This document shows, piece by piece, positions 8,035 to 14,897 of a stretch of DNA of 15,007 bases. Origin of the DNA: Pseudomonadota bacterium (lineage in GTDB: Bacteria > Pseudomonadota > Gammaproteobacteria > Xanthomonadales > Xanthomonadaceae); the NCBI GenBank assembly GCA_023395465.1, contig JAEWZE010000047.1, forward strand, positions 1 to 15,007, read 5' to 3'. Each line of letters opens with the position of its first letter. The first letter of the stretch is position 1. The position numbers and the translations under genes are program-made. A model generated the notes under the pieces. The model did no database searches. It saw nothing but the letters and a program-made list of their open reading frames with translations, and was not told where the DNA came from.

Positions 8035-8397
8035 TCAGGCCGGATTCGCCGCCGCGCCGAATTCCTCGAAGGCGGCCAGCGCGTTGGCCGCGTACATCAG
8101 CGACGGCCCGCCGCCCATGTAGACGGCCACGCCCAGCATCTCGCGGAACTCCTCCGGCGTCGCGCCCAGGCGCACCAGGGCCTTGGCGTGGAAGCCCAGG
8201 CAGGCATCGCAGCGGCTGGCCACGCCGATCGCCATGGCGATCAGTTCCTTGGTCTTCTCGTCGAGCGCGCCGGGGGCGAGCGCGGCACGGCTCAGCGCGC
8301 CGAAGCCCTGCATCAGCTCGGCATTGTGGGTGCGCAGCGGGGTCAGGTTCTTCGAGACGGCGCGGGTGAGATCGGTGTAGGAGTCGATGGCGGACAT
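8035..8397 (-). CDS. Carboxymuconolactone decarboxylase / AhpD-like protein
   Basis: A 120-residue protein of the CMD/AhpD fold. Residues 63-70 read CDACLGFH, the CxxC-x3-His signature of AhpD-type thiol redox members, and Glu51 lies 12 residues before the first Cys, the same spacing as Glu118-Cys130 in mycobacterial AhpD. These residues support a disulfide-reductase or peroxidase-type role rather than ring-opening decarboxylation. AAGGAG lies 6 nt before the ATG, fixing the start. The gene is 78 bp downstream of the persulfide-sensor-type ArsR gene on the same strand and is probably co-transcribed with it. The context hints at reduction of persulfides, peroxides or organic hydroperoxides during sulfur stress; that is inference. 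Cytoplasmic, probably oligomeric as in the family. Confidence 0.9.
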   Translation of the reverse strand: MSAIDSYTDLTRAVSKNLTPLRTHNAELMQGFGALSRAALAPGALDEKTKELIAMAIGVASRCDACLGFHAKALVRLGATPEEFREMLGVAVYMGGGPSLMYAANALAAFEEFGAAANPA

Positions 8398-8475
8398 GGA
8401 ATTCTCCTTGGGTTTTCGTTCGGGTCGGGTGTCGGCACCGCACGCGGCGGGAGCGGGCGCGTGGCGCGGTCGCGA

Positions 8476-8823
8476 TCAGGCGCGGCGCCTGCGTGCCGAC
8501 GCTGGGCTGCAGTAGATGCCGTGCAGCGTCTCCATGACCGCGGCGGCCGGGCCCGGGGCCAGCGCGTAGTAGATCGTCTGCGCCTCGCGCCGCGTGCGCA
8601 CCAGGCCTTCCTCGCGCAGCACGGCCAGGTGCTGGGACAGGGCCGACTGGCTCAGGTCGAGCAGCGCGTTGAGCTCGCCGACCGAGCGTTCCCCGCCCGC
8701 CAACAGGCACAGCACCTGCAGCCGGCGCTCGTTGGCCAGGGCCTTGAGCAGCTGCGCGGCATCACCGGCATGGGCCTGCATGGCGGTGAGGTCGAAGTCG
8801 GGGCCGGGATTGCGTGCAGGCAT
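8476..8823 (-). CDS. bigR: ArsR-family persulfide-sensing repressor, BigR/SqrR/YgaV type
   Basis: A 115-residue winged-helix regulator. The recognition region reads LLDLSQSALSQHLAVLREEG (55-73 region), followed by the wing (RTRREAQTIYYAL, about 76-88). Cys39 (VLCLLAGGERSVGEL) and Cys105 (HGIYCSPA) are 66 residues apart, like Cys42/Cys108 of Xylella BigR and Cys41/Cys107 of Rhodobacter SqrR, where persulfide bridges these cysteines and releases DNA. The metal sites of SmtB or ArsR types are not evident. The start is the Met giving the 114-115-residue length of BigR. The frame stays open to 8976, but that ATG falls on the predicted promoter, so it is excluded; a Met at 8859 would add 12 residues. 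No strong ribosome site is seen. It is divergent from the sulfide:quinone oxidoreductase operon, its likely target, and probably represses itself. Confidence 0.88.
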   Translation of the reverse strand: MPARNPGPDFDLTAMQAHAGDAAQLLKALANERRLQVLCLLAGGERSVGELNALLDLSQSALSQHLAVLREEGLVRTRREAQTIYYALAPGPAAAVMETLHGIYCSPASARRRRA

Positions 8824-8825
8824 GG

Positions 8826-8963
8826 TCAGGCGTTCGCGGAGGGCCGGGCATTGCGCCATGCCCACGGGCGGACGGCAAGCCGGGAGGCGTGGGCGAAGCG
8901 TGGCATCCCAACCGCGGCAGGGGATGGAAACGCGGGATCGGGACGCATGGGCGAGGTCTTCAT
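8826..8963 (-). other. Possible 45-codon leader ORF ahead of the ArsR gene
   Basis: Within the roughly 150-nt leader of the ArsR transcript, an ATG at 8963 (about 9 nt after the predicted transcription start) opens 45 codons beginning MKTSPMRPDP. The TGA ends two bases before the repressor's ATG (TGACCATG). That arrangement could couple translation to a repressor start that lacks a Shine-Dalgarno. In DNA this GC-rich, an open frame of this length is common by chance, and the peptide matches nothing I know. Confidence 0.2.
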
Positions 8964-8988
8964 TTATCAGTTGCATCTAATATAAGTG
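8961..8988. promoter_or_regulatory. Candidate operator of the BigR-type repressor
   Basis: An AT-rich island in GC-rich surroundings carries the imperfect inverted repeat CATTTAT-N14-ATAAGTG (one mismatch in seven). It covers the -10 and start region of the repressor's own promoter. Direct repeats of CTAAT at 8977-8981 and 8993-8997 (16-bp period) cover both promoters. Binding by the neighbouring repressor is inferred from position and AT-rich character; I did not match it to a published box. Confidence 0.45.
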
Positions 8989-8999
8989 TTTGCTAATGT
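8971..8999 (+). promoter_or_regulatory. Promoter of the sulfide:quinone oxidoreductase operon
   Basis: TTGCAT (8971-8976), a 17-bp spacer and TAATGT (8994-8999), preceded by TGC as an extended -10. The elements are individually moderate (3/6 each), but the spacing and extended -10 support them. Transcription would start near 9006, about 48 nt before the ATG. Confidence 0.5.
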
Positions 9000-9007
9000 G
9001 ACTGCAA
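8979..9007 (-). promoter_or_regulatory. Promoter of the ArsR/AhpD-like gene pair
   Basis: On the minus strand: TTGCAG (9002-9007), a 17-bp spacer and TATATT (8979-8984, five of six to TATAAT). It overlaps the opposite-strand oxidoreductase promoter almost completely, so RNA polymerase cannot occupy both at once. Transcription would start near 8972. Confidence 0.6.
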
Positions 9008-9053
9008 GCCGGGGCTGGTCCTCGACATCGACCGGTTCGAAGGAGGCTGTGTC

Positions 9054-10325
9054 ATGACCCACATCGTGGTGCTGGGCGCGGGCATCGGCGGCATGAGCGT
9101 CGCCTACGAACTGCGTGGTGCGCTGGGCAAGGGTGCGGCGATCACCGTGGTCGGCGAAGGCGAGCTGTTCTCGTTCACCCCGTCCAATCCCTGGGTCGCC
9201 GTCGGCCGGCGCACGCCGGCCGAGGTGCAGCTGCAGGTGCCGGCGTACCTGGCGCGCCACGGCGTCGACTTCGAGCCGGCCGGCGCCGAGCGGGTGGAGC
9301 CGGCGCACAACCGCGTCCGCCTGCGCGACGGCCGCGAACTCGGCTACGACCACCTGGTCGTCGCCACCGGCCCGCGGCTGGCGTTCGACGAGGTCCCGGG
9401 CCTGGGTCCCGACGGCGGCCACACCCATTCGATCTGCACCACCGCCCACGCCGCGGCCGCCTGGGAGGCCTACCAGGCCTTCCTCGAGGCGCCGGGCCCG
9501 GTGGTGATCGGCGCGGCCGCCGGGGCCAGCTGCTTCGGTCCGGCCTACGAGTTCGCGATGATCCTCGACCACGACCTGCGCAAGCGCAGGCTGCGCGACA
9601 GGGTACCGATCACCTATGTCACCCCGGAACCCTATGCCGGGCACATGGGCCTGGGCGGCGTCGGCGATTCGAAGGGGCTGATGGAATCGGAATTCCGCCA
9701 GCGCCACATCCAGTGGATCACCAACGCGAAGATCACCGAAGTGCGCGACGGTGCGATGGACGTCGTCGAGATGGACGTCGACGGCAAGCCGGCCAGGCAG
9801 CACACGCTGCCGTTCCGCTACGCGATGGTGCTGCCCGCCTTCACCGGCGTGGACGCGGTGCGCGGCGTCGAGGGCCTGTGCAATCCGCGCGGCTTCGTGC
9901 TGATCGATCCGCACCAGCGCAACCCGACCTTCCCCAACGTGCACGCCCTGGGCGTGTGCGTGGCGATCCCGCCGGTGGAGGCCACGCCGGTGCCGACCGG
10001 CGCGCCCAAGACCGGGTTCATGATCGAGTCGATGGTCACCGCCATCGCACAGAACATCCGCGCCGAGCTGGCCGGCGAACCGGCCACCGCGCAGGCCACG
10101 TGGAACGCCATCTGCCTGGCCGACATGGGCGATACCGGCATCGCCTTCGTCGCGCTGCCGCAGATGCCGCCGCGTAACGTGACCTGGAGCCGCGCCGGCA
10201 AGTGGGTGCACCTGGCCAAGGTCGCGTTCGAAAAATATTTCCTGATGAAGATGAAGTCCGGCCACACCGAGCCGGTGTACGAGAAGTACGTGCTCAGGCT
10301 GCTGGGCATCGACCGCACCCGCTGA
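9054..10325 (+). CDS. sqr: Sulfide:quinone oxidoreductase
   Basis: A 423-residue FAD enzyme that oxidises sulfide to sulfane sulfur or polysulfide and reduces quinone at the cytoplasmic membrane. The N-terminal GAGIGGM (8-14) is the FAD-binding glycine motif; ATGPRLAF (104-111) and the later NVHALGVCVAIPPVE are family segments. The three catalytic cysteines of Acidithiobacillus ferrooxidans SQR (128, 160, 356) are matched by Cys128 (HSICTTAH), Cys160 (GASCFGPAYEF) and Cys354 (WNAICLADMGD), the first two at identical numbers. The C-terminal segment WVHLAKVAFEKYFLMKMK (384-401) fits the amphipathic membrane-anchoring end. AGGAGG (9041-9046) lies 7 nt before the ATG. It is the first gene of a plus-strand operon and is divergent from the persulfide-sensor-type repressor. 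A general NADH dehydrogenase-like flavoprotein is unlikely given the cysteines. Confidence 0.96.
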   Translation: MTHIVVLGAGIGGMSVAYELRGALGKGAAITVVGEGELFSFTPSNPWVAVGRRTPAEVQLQVPAYLARHGVDFEPAGAERVEPAHNRVRLRDGRELGYDHLVVATGPRLAFDEVPGLGPDGGHTHSICTTAHAAAAWEAYQAFLEAPGPVVIGAAAGASCFGPAYEFAMILDHDLRKRRLRDRVPITYVTPEPYAGHMGLGGVGDSKGLMESEFRQRHIQWITNAKITEVRDGAMDVVEMDVDGKPARQHTLPFRYAMVLPAFTGVDAVRGVEGLCNPRGFVLIDPHQRNPTFPNVHALGVCVAIPPVEATPVPTGAPKTGFMIESMVTAIAQNIRAELAGEPATAQATWNAICLADMGDTGIAFVALPQMPPRNVTWSRAGKWVHLAKVAFEKYFLMKMKSGHTEPVYEKYVLRLLGIDRTR

Positions 10326-10354
10326 CGCGCCACCCGACCCCACGGAGAACACCC

Positions 10355-10558
10355 ATGAACCTCGACCGCGCCATCTTCGCCTTTGCCGGCGTGATGATCC
10401 TCGGCAGCCTGCTGCTGGCCCACTTCGTCTCGCCGCTGTGGCTGTGGCTGACCGCCTTCGTCGGCGCCAACCTGCTGCAGTCCAGCATCACCGGCTTCTG
10501 CCCCGCCGCCATCGTGTTCCGCAGGTTCGGCGTGCGCAGCGGCTGCGCGTTCCGCTAG
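10355..10558 (+). CDS. DUF2892 (YgaP-like) small inner membrane protein
   Basis: A 67-residue protein with two membrane helices (about 6-25 and 27-46) and then TGFCPAAIVFRRFGVRSGC. The 'TGFCP...GV' ending with Cys49 matches the DUF2892 domain, which in E. coli YgaP forms the membrane part joined to a rhodanese and is encoded beside the BigR-like regulator YgaV. Here the domain stands alone, without the rhodanese. GGAG lies 8 nt ahead of the ATG, 29 bp after the SQR stop. The role is unproven; handling of sulfane sulfur or thiocyanate at the membrane has been proposed for the YgaP type. Cys49 and Cys64 could take part. Confidence 0.88.
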   Translation: MNLDRAIFAFAGVMILGSLLLAHFVSPLWLWLTAFVGANLLQSSITGFCPAAIVFRRFGVRSGCAFR

Positions 10559-10567
10559 GGCTGCGCC

Positions 10568-11650
10568 ATGACCCTGCGCGTTCCCCCTGTCCTGCGCCTG
10601 GCGGCGGCGTCGCTGCTGGCGTTCGCGCTCGCCTCCTGCGGCGGCGGCGACGCCGGGTTGCCACCACCGCCCGCCATCGACGGCCTGGACACCGTGGTGG
10701 TCGAGGGCGGCGACAGCGCCGGCGGCCGCGCCTGGGACGGCGTGGTCGAGGCCGTGCGCCACGCCACGCTCGCGGCGCAGACCAGCGGCCGCGTGGCCGA
10801 GGTGCGCCGCGACGTCGGCGACCGCGTGGCCGAGGGCGAACTGCTGGTGCGCCTGACCGCGGTGGAGCAGCAGGCCGGCGTCAACGCCGCGCGCGCGCAG
10901 CTGCAGGCCGCCGAGGCCGCGGCCCGCGAGGCCGACGCCAGCCATGCGCGCTACCTGGCGCTGTCGCAGGGCGACTATGTCTCGCGCGCGCAGCTCGACC
11001 AGGCGCGTGCGGTCCGCGATTCGGCGCGCGCCGCGCGCGACGCCGCGCGCGCGCAGCTGGCCAACGTCGGCCAGCAGGCCGCCTACACCAGCATCCGCGC
11101 GCCCTATGCCGGCATCGTCGCCTCGCGCGAGGTCGATCCGGGCGAGAGCGTGGGCATCGGCGCGGTCCTGATGTCGGTGTTCGCGCCCGATGCCTTGCGG
11201 ATCGAGGTCAGCGTGCCGCAGTCGACGGCGGACGCGATCCGCGCCAACCCGGTGGCCAGCGTGCACCTGCCCGATGGCCGCAGCGCGAAAGCTGCCGACG
11301 TCACCGTGTTCCCGGCCGGCGATGCCGCCAGCCACGCCGTGCGCGTGCGCGTGCAGCTGCCGCAGCTCGATCCGGTTCCGTCGCCCGGCAGTACCGCCAA
11401 GGTCGCGTTCCCGGCCGTGCCGGGCGCCGCGCATCCGCGCATCCCGGCCGGCGCGGTGCTGCGCCGTGGCGAGGTCACCGCCGCCTACGTGCTGGCGAAT
11501 GGGCGGCTGACGCTGCGCCAGCTGCGCCTGGGCGCGCAGGTGGGCGACCGGGTCGAGGTGATCGCCGGGCTGGCGGCGGGCGAATCGATCGCCGCCGACC
11601 CGGTGGCCGCGATGCAGGCGCTGGCGGCCGCGCGCGGAGCCGGGGACTGA
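10568..11650 (+). CDS. RND efflux periplasmic adaptor (membrane fusion) lipoprotein
   Basis: A 360-residue HlyD/AcrA-type adaptor that links an inner-membrane RND pump to an outer-membrane channel. The signal peptide ends in lipobox LASC, giving lipidated Cys24. The two lipoyl half-motifs are at about 66-97 (TLAAQTSGRVAEVRRDVGDRV) and 172-205 (SIRAPYAGIVASREVDPGESV), joined by a short Ala-rich helical hairpin (about 100-168). The beta-barrel (about 208-280) and membrane-proximal domain (ending near 345) follow. AGGG lies 7 nt before the ATG and overlaps the stop codon of the DUF2892 gene, so translation is probably coupled. The stop is one base before the permease ATG. The hairpin is shorter than in AcrA, as in many lipoprotein adaptors. 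Confidence 0.94.
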   Translation: MTLRVPPVLRLAAASLLAFALASCGGGDAGLPPPPAIDGLDTVVVEGGDSAGGRAWDGVVEAVRHATLAAQTSGRVAEVRRDVGDRVAEGELLVRLTAVEQQAGVNAARAQLQAAEAAAREADASHARYLALSQGDYVSRAQLDQARAVRDSARAARDAARAQLANVGQQAAYTSIRAPYAGIVASREVDPGESVGIGAVLMSVFAPDALRIEVSVPQSTADAIRANPVASVHLPDGRSAKAADVTVFPAGDAASHAVRVRVQLPQLDPVPSPGSTAKVAFPAVPGAAHPRIPAGAVLRRGEVTAAYVLANGRLTLRQLRLGAQVGDRVEVIAGLAAGESIAADPVAAMQALAAARGAGD

Positions 11651-11651
11651 C

Positions 11652-14600
11652 ATGGCGGCCCACGACAGCGCACGCCTGGGGCTGGCCGGACGCCTGGCCG
11701 CGACCTTCCAGGCCAACCCGCTCACGCCGGTCCTGGCCCTGCTGGGGCTGTTGCTGGGCATCGTCGCGGTGCTGGTCACGCCGCAGGAGGAAGAGCCGCA
11801 GATCGACGTGACCATGGCCAACGTGATCGTGCCCTTCCCCGGCGCCGACGCGCGCCAGGTGGAGCAGATGGTGGCCTGGCCGCTGGAGCAGGTGCTCTCG
11901 GAGATCGAACAGGTCAAGCACACCTACTCGGTGAGCCGTCCCGGCATGGCGGTGCTGACCGTGGAATTCGAGGTTGGCGTCGCCCGCCAGCCGGCGCTGG
12001 TGCGCCTGTACGACAAGGTCTTCTCCAACCAGGACTGGATGCCGCAGGGCCTGGGCATCGGCCAGCCCGTGGTCAAGCCCAAGGGCATCGACGACGTGCC
12101 GGTGATGGCGCTGACGCTGTGGACCGACGACCCGGCGCGCTCGGCGCGCGATCTTGCCGCGGTCGCGCACACGCTGGAAACCGAACTCAAGCGCATCCCC
12201 GGCACCCGCGACGTGTTCACCATCGGCGCACCCGAGCGGGCGGTCATGGTGGAACTCGATGCCGCGCGCCTGGCCAGCCACGGCCTGGCCGTAACCGACC
12301 TGGCCGCTACGCTGCAGGCGGCCAACCTCGCACGCCAGGCCGGCGAGCGCATCGGCATCGACGGCGTGGTCCAGGTCACCTCGGGCAGTTTCCTGGCCGA
12401 CCGCGACGAAGTCGCCGGCCTGGTGCTGGGCGTCGCCGGCGGCCAGCCGGTGCGGCTCGAGGACGTCGCCCGGGTCAGCGATGCCGCCGACGCGCCGGCG
12501 AGCTACGTCTGGCATGGCGCCCCGGCGGGGCGCGACGGTCCGGCCACGGGCACGGCCCCCGCGGTGACGCTGGCGATCGCCAAGAAGCCGGGCAGCAACG
12601 CCGCCGACATCACCCGTGCCGCGCGCGAACGCGTGCAGGCGCTGCGCGGGCAGCTGATCCCCGACGGCATCGAGGTGCAGGTCACCCGCGACTACGGCGC
12701 CACCGCCAGCGACAAGGCGCACACCCTGATCAAGAAGCTGGTGTTCGCCACCGGCTCGGTGGTGCTGCTGGTGCTGTTCGCGCTGGGCCGGCGCGAGGCG
12801 CTGGTGATCGGCAGCGCGGTGGTGCTGACCCTGGCCACCACCCTGTTCGCCTCCTGGGCGATGGGCTTCACCCTCAACCGCGTCTCGCTGTTCGCGCTGA
12901 TCTTCTCGATCGGCATCCTGGTCGACGACGCCATCGTGGTGGTGGAGAACATCCACCGGCACATGGCCCACGGCGGAAAGACCCTGCGCGAGGCGATCCC
13001 GCCGGCCGTGGACGAGGTCGGCGGCCCGACCATCCTGGCCACCTTCACCGTGATCGCGGCGCTGATGCCGATGGCCTTCGTCAGCGGCCTGATGGGACCG
13101 TACATGCGGCCGATCCCGATCAACGCCTCGGTGGGCATGCTGCTGTCGCTGGCGATCGCGCTGGTGGTCACGCCGTGGCTGTCGCTGAAGCTGCTCAAGG
13201 GCCACGTGGCCGCCGGCGCCGGCCAGCACGACGGCCACGCTGAAGGCACCATGGCCGCGCGCCTGCACCGCCTGTTCGAGCGGCTGATGACGCCCTTCCT
13301 GTCCGCCGATCGCGGCGCGCGCCGGCGCCGCTGGCTGTTCGCGACGATGGCCCTGCTCGTGGTGCTGGCCGCGAGCCTGGCTGGCTTCCGGCTGGTGGTG
13401 ATGAAGATGCTGCCGTTCGACAACAAGTCCGAACTGCAGATCGTGGTCGACCTGCCCGAAGGCCGCACCCTGGAAGACACCAGCGCGCTGCTGTCGGAGC
13501 TGTCGGCGGTGATCGAGCGCGTGCCCGAGGTGCGCGACTGGCAGGCCTATGCCGGCACCGCGGCGCCGATCAACTTCAACGGCCTGGTGCGGCAGTACGA
13601 CCTGCGCGCCGGCGCCAACGTCGGCGACCTGCAGGTGAACCTGGTCGACCGCCGCGAGCGCGACCGCAAGAGCCACGACATCGCCGTGGCGCTGCGCCCG
13701 CAGGTCGCCGAGGTCGGGCGCCGCCACGGGGCGTCGGTGAAGGTGGTGGAAGTGCCGCCGGGCCCGCCGGTGCTTTCGCCGATCGTGGCCGAAGTGTATG
13801 GACCCGACTACGCGCGACAGCGCGAGATCGGCCGCGCGCTGGAGCAGCGCTTCCTCGCCACCGACGGCATCGTCGACGTCGACAGCAGCGTCGAGGCCGA
13901 CGCCGCGCGCGAAGTGCTGGCGATCGACCGCGTGCGCGCCGCGCGCCTGGGCGTGTCGCAGGCCGATATCGCCGACACCATCGCTGCCGGCCTGTCCGGC
14001 CTGGACGCGAGCCACCTCATCGACGGCAGCTCGAAGTACCCGCGCCCGATCCGGCTGCGCCTGCCGGTGGCCGACCAGGCCACGCTCGACGGCGTGCTGG
14101 CGCTGCGCGTGCGCGGCGGCGACGGCCAGCTGGTGCCGCTGTCGGAGCTGGTGCAGCCGCGCACGCAGGCCTGGGACGGCGCCATCCACCACAAGGACCT
14201 GTTGCCCGTGGTCTACGTGATGGGCGACGAGAGCAGCGCGACCGACAGCCCGCTGTACGGCATGTTCGACCTGGTCGGACAGCTCGACGAACACGCCGTC
14301 GCGGGCCAGCGGCTGTCGCAGCACTACATCGCCCAGCCGGCCGACACCGCCGGGTATGCGGTCAAGTGGGACGGCGAGTGGCAGATCACCTACGAGACCT
14401 TCCGCGACATGGGCATCGCCTATGCGGCGGGCATGGTGCTGATCTACCTGCTGGTGGTGGCCTGGTTCCGCAACTACGCGGTGCCGCTGGTGATCATGGC
14501 GCCGATCCCGCTGACCGTGATCGGGGTGATGCCGGGGCACGCGCTGCTGGGCATGCAGTTCACCGCCACCAGCATGATCGGCATGATCGCGCTGGCCGGC

Positions 14601-14897
14601 ATCATCGTGCGCAACTCGATCCTGCTGGTGGACTTCATCAACCACGAACTGGCGCGCGGGCGCACGCCGGCGCAGGCGGTGGTCGACGCCTGCGCGGTGC
14701 GCGCGCAGCCGATCGCGCTGACCGCGCTGGCGGCGATGGGCGGTGCGTTCTTCATCCTCGACGACCCGATCTTCAACGGCCTGGCGATCTCGCTGATCTT
14801 CGGCATCCTGGTCTCGACCGTGCTCACGCTGCTTGTCATTCCCCTGCTGTACTACTCGCTGCTCACGCGCAGCCGCCCGACCAAGGCCACGCCATGA
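11652..14897 (+). CDS. RND-family efflux permease
   Basis: A 1081-residue AcrB/HAE-type proton-driven inner-membrane pump. TM1 lies at about 24-43, followed by a large periplasmic loop, TM2-6 (about 364-515), TM7 (about 560-583), a second periplasmic loop and TM8-12 (about 919-1070). The TM4 proton-relay pair is present as Asp425-Asp426 in GILVDDAIVVVENI. In TM10, the position of AcrB Lys940 (AKNAIL) is Arg987 here (VRNSIL), so the relay differs in one key residue. The TM6-TM7 linker holds a His-bearing stretch (GQHDGHAEG, about 523-531). The ATG lies one base after the adaptor stop; its own stop overlaps the next gene's start. Cargo is unknown; the operon suggests a sulfur-stress compound, but multidrug or metal export cannot be excluded. 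The CusA-type metal-pump methionine pattern was not seen. Confidence 0.94.
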   Translation: MAAHDSARLGLAGRLAATFQANPLTPVLALLGLLLGIVAVLVTPQEEEPQIDVTMANVIVPFPGADARQVEQMVAWPLEQVLSEIEQVKHTYSVSRPGMAVLTVEFEVGVARQPALVRLYDKVFSNQDWMPQGLGIGQPVVKPKGIDDVPVMALTLWTDDPARSARDLAAVAHTLETELKRIPGTRDVFTIGAPERAVMVELDAARLASHGLAVTDLAATLQAANLARQAGERIGIDGVVQVTSGSFLADRDEVAGLVLGVAGGQPVRLEDVARVSDAADAPASYVWHGAPAGRDGPATGTAPAVTLAIAKKPGSNAADITRAARERVQALRGQLIPDGIEVQVTRDYGATASDKAHTLIKKLVFATGSVVLLVLFALGRREALVIGSAVVLTLATTLFASWAMGFTLNRVSLFALIFSIGILVDDAIVVVENIHRHMAHGGKTLREAIPPAVDEVGGPTILATFTVIAALMPMAFVSGLMGPYMRPIPINASVGMLLSLAIALVVTPWLSLKLLKGHVAAGAGQHDGHAEGTMAARLHRLFERLMTPFLSADRGARRRRWLFATMALLVVLAASLAGFRLVVMKMLPFDNKSELQIVVDLPEGRTLEDTSALLSELSAVIERVPEVRDWQAYAGTAAPINFNGLVRQYDLRAGANVGDLQVNLVDRRERDRKSHDIAVALRPQVAEVGRRHGASVKVVEVPPGPPVLSPIVAEVYGPDYARQREIGRALEQRFLATDGIVDVDSSVEADAAREVLAIDRVRAARLGVSQADIADTIAAGLSGLDASHLIDGSSKYPRPIRLRLPVADQATLDGVLALRVRGGDGQLVPLSELVQPRTQAWDGAIHHKDLLPVVYVMGDESSATDSPLYGMFDLVGQLDEHAVAGQRLSQHYIAQPADTAGYAVKWDGEWQITYETFRDMGIAYAAGMVLIYLLVVAWFRNYAVPLVIMAPIPLTVIGVMPGHALLGMQFTATSMIGMIALAGIIVRNSILLVDFINHELARGRTPAQAVVDACAVRAQPIALTALAAMGGAFFILDDPIFNGLAISLIFGILVSTVLTLLVIPLLYYSLLTRSRPTKATP

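Noticed and set aside
8824..8976. N-terminal extension of the ArsR protein to the ATG at 8976
   Set aside because: That ATG lies upstream of the predicted transcript start, next to the -10, and the family length of about 114 residues fits the start at 8823.
9054..14897. Recent transfer of the sulfur/RND locus as a mobile island
   Set aside because: No integrase, tRNA, flanking repeats or shift in base composition was seen; codon use looks like the neighbouring genes.
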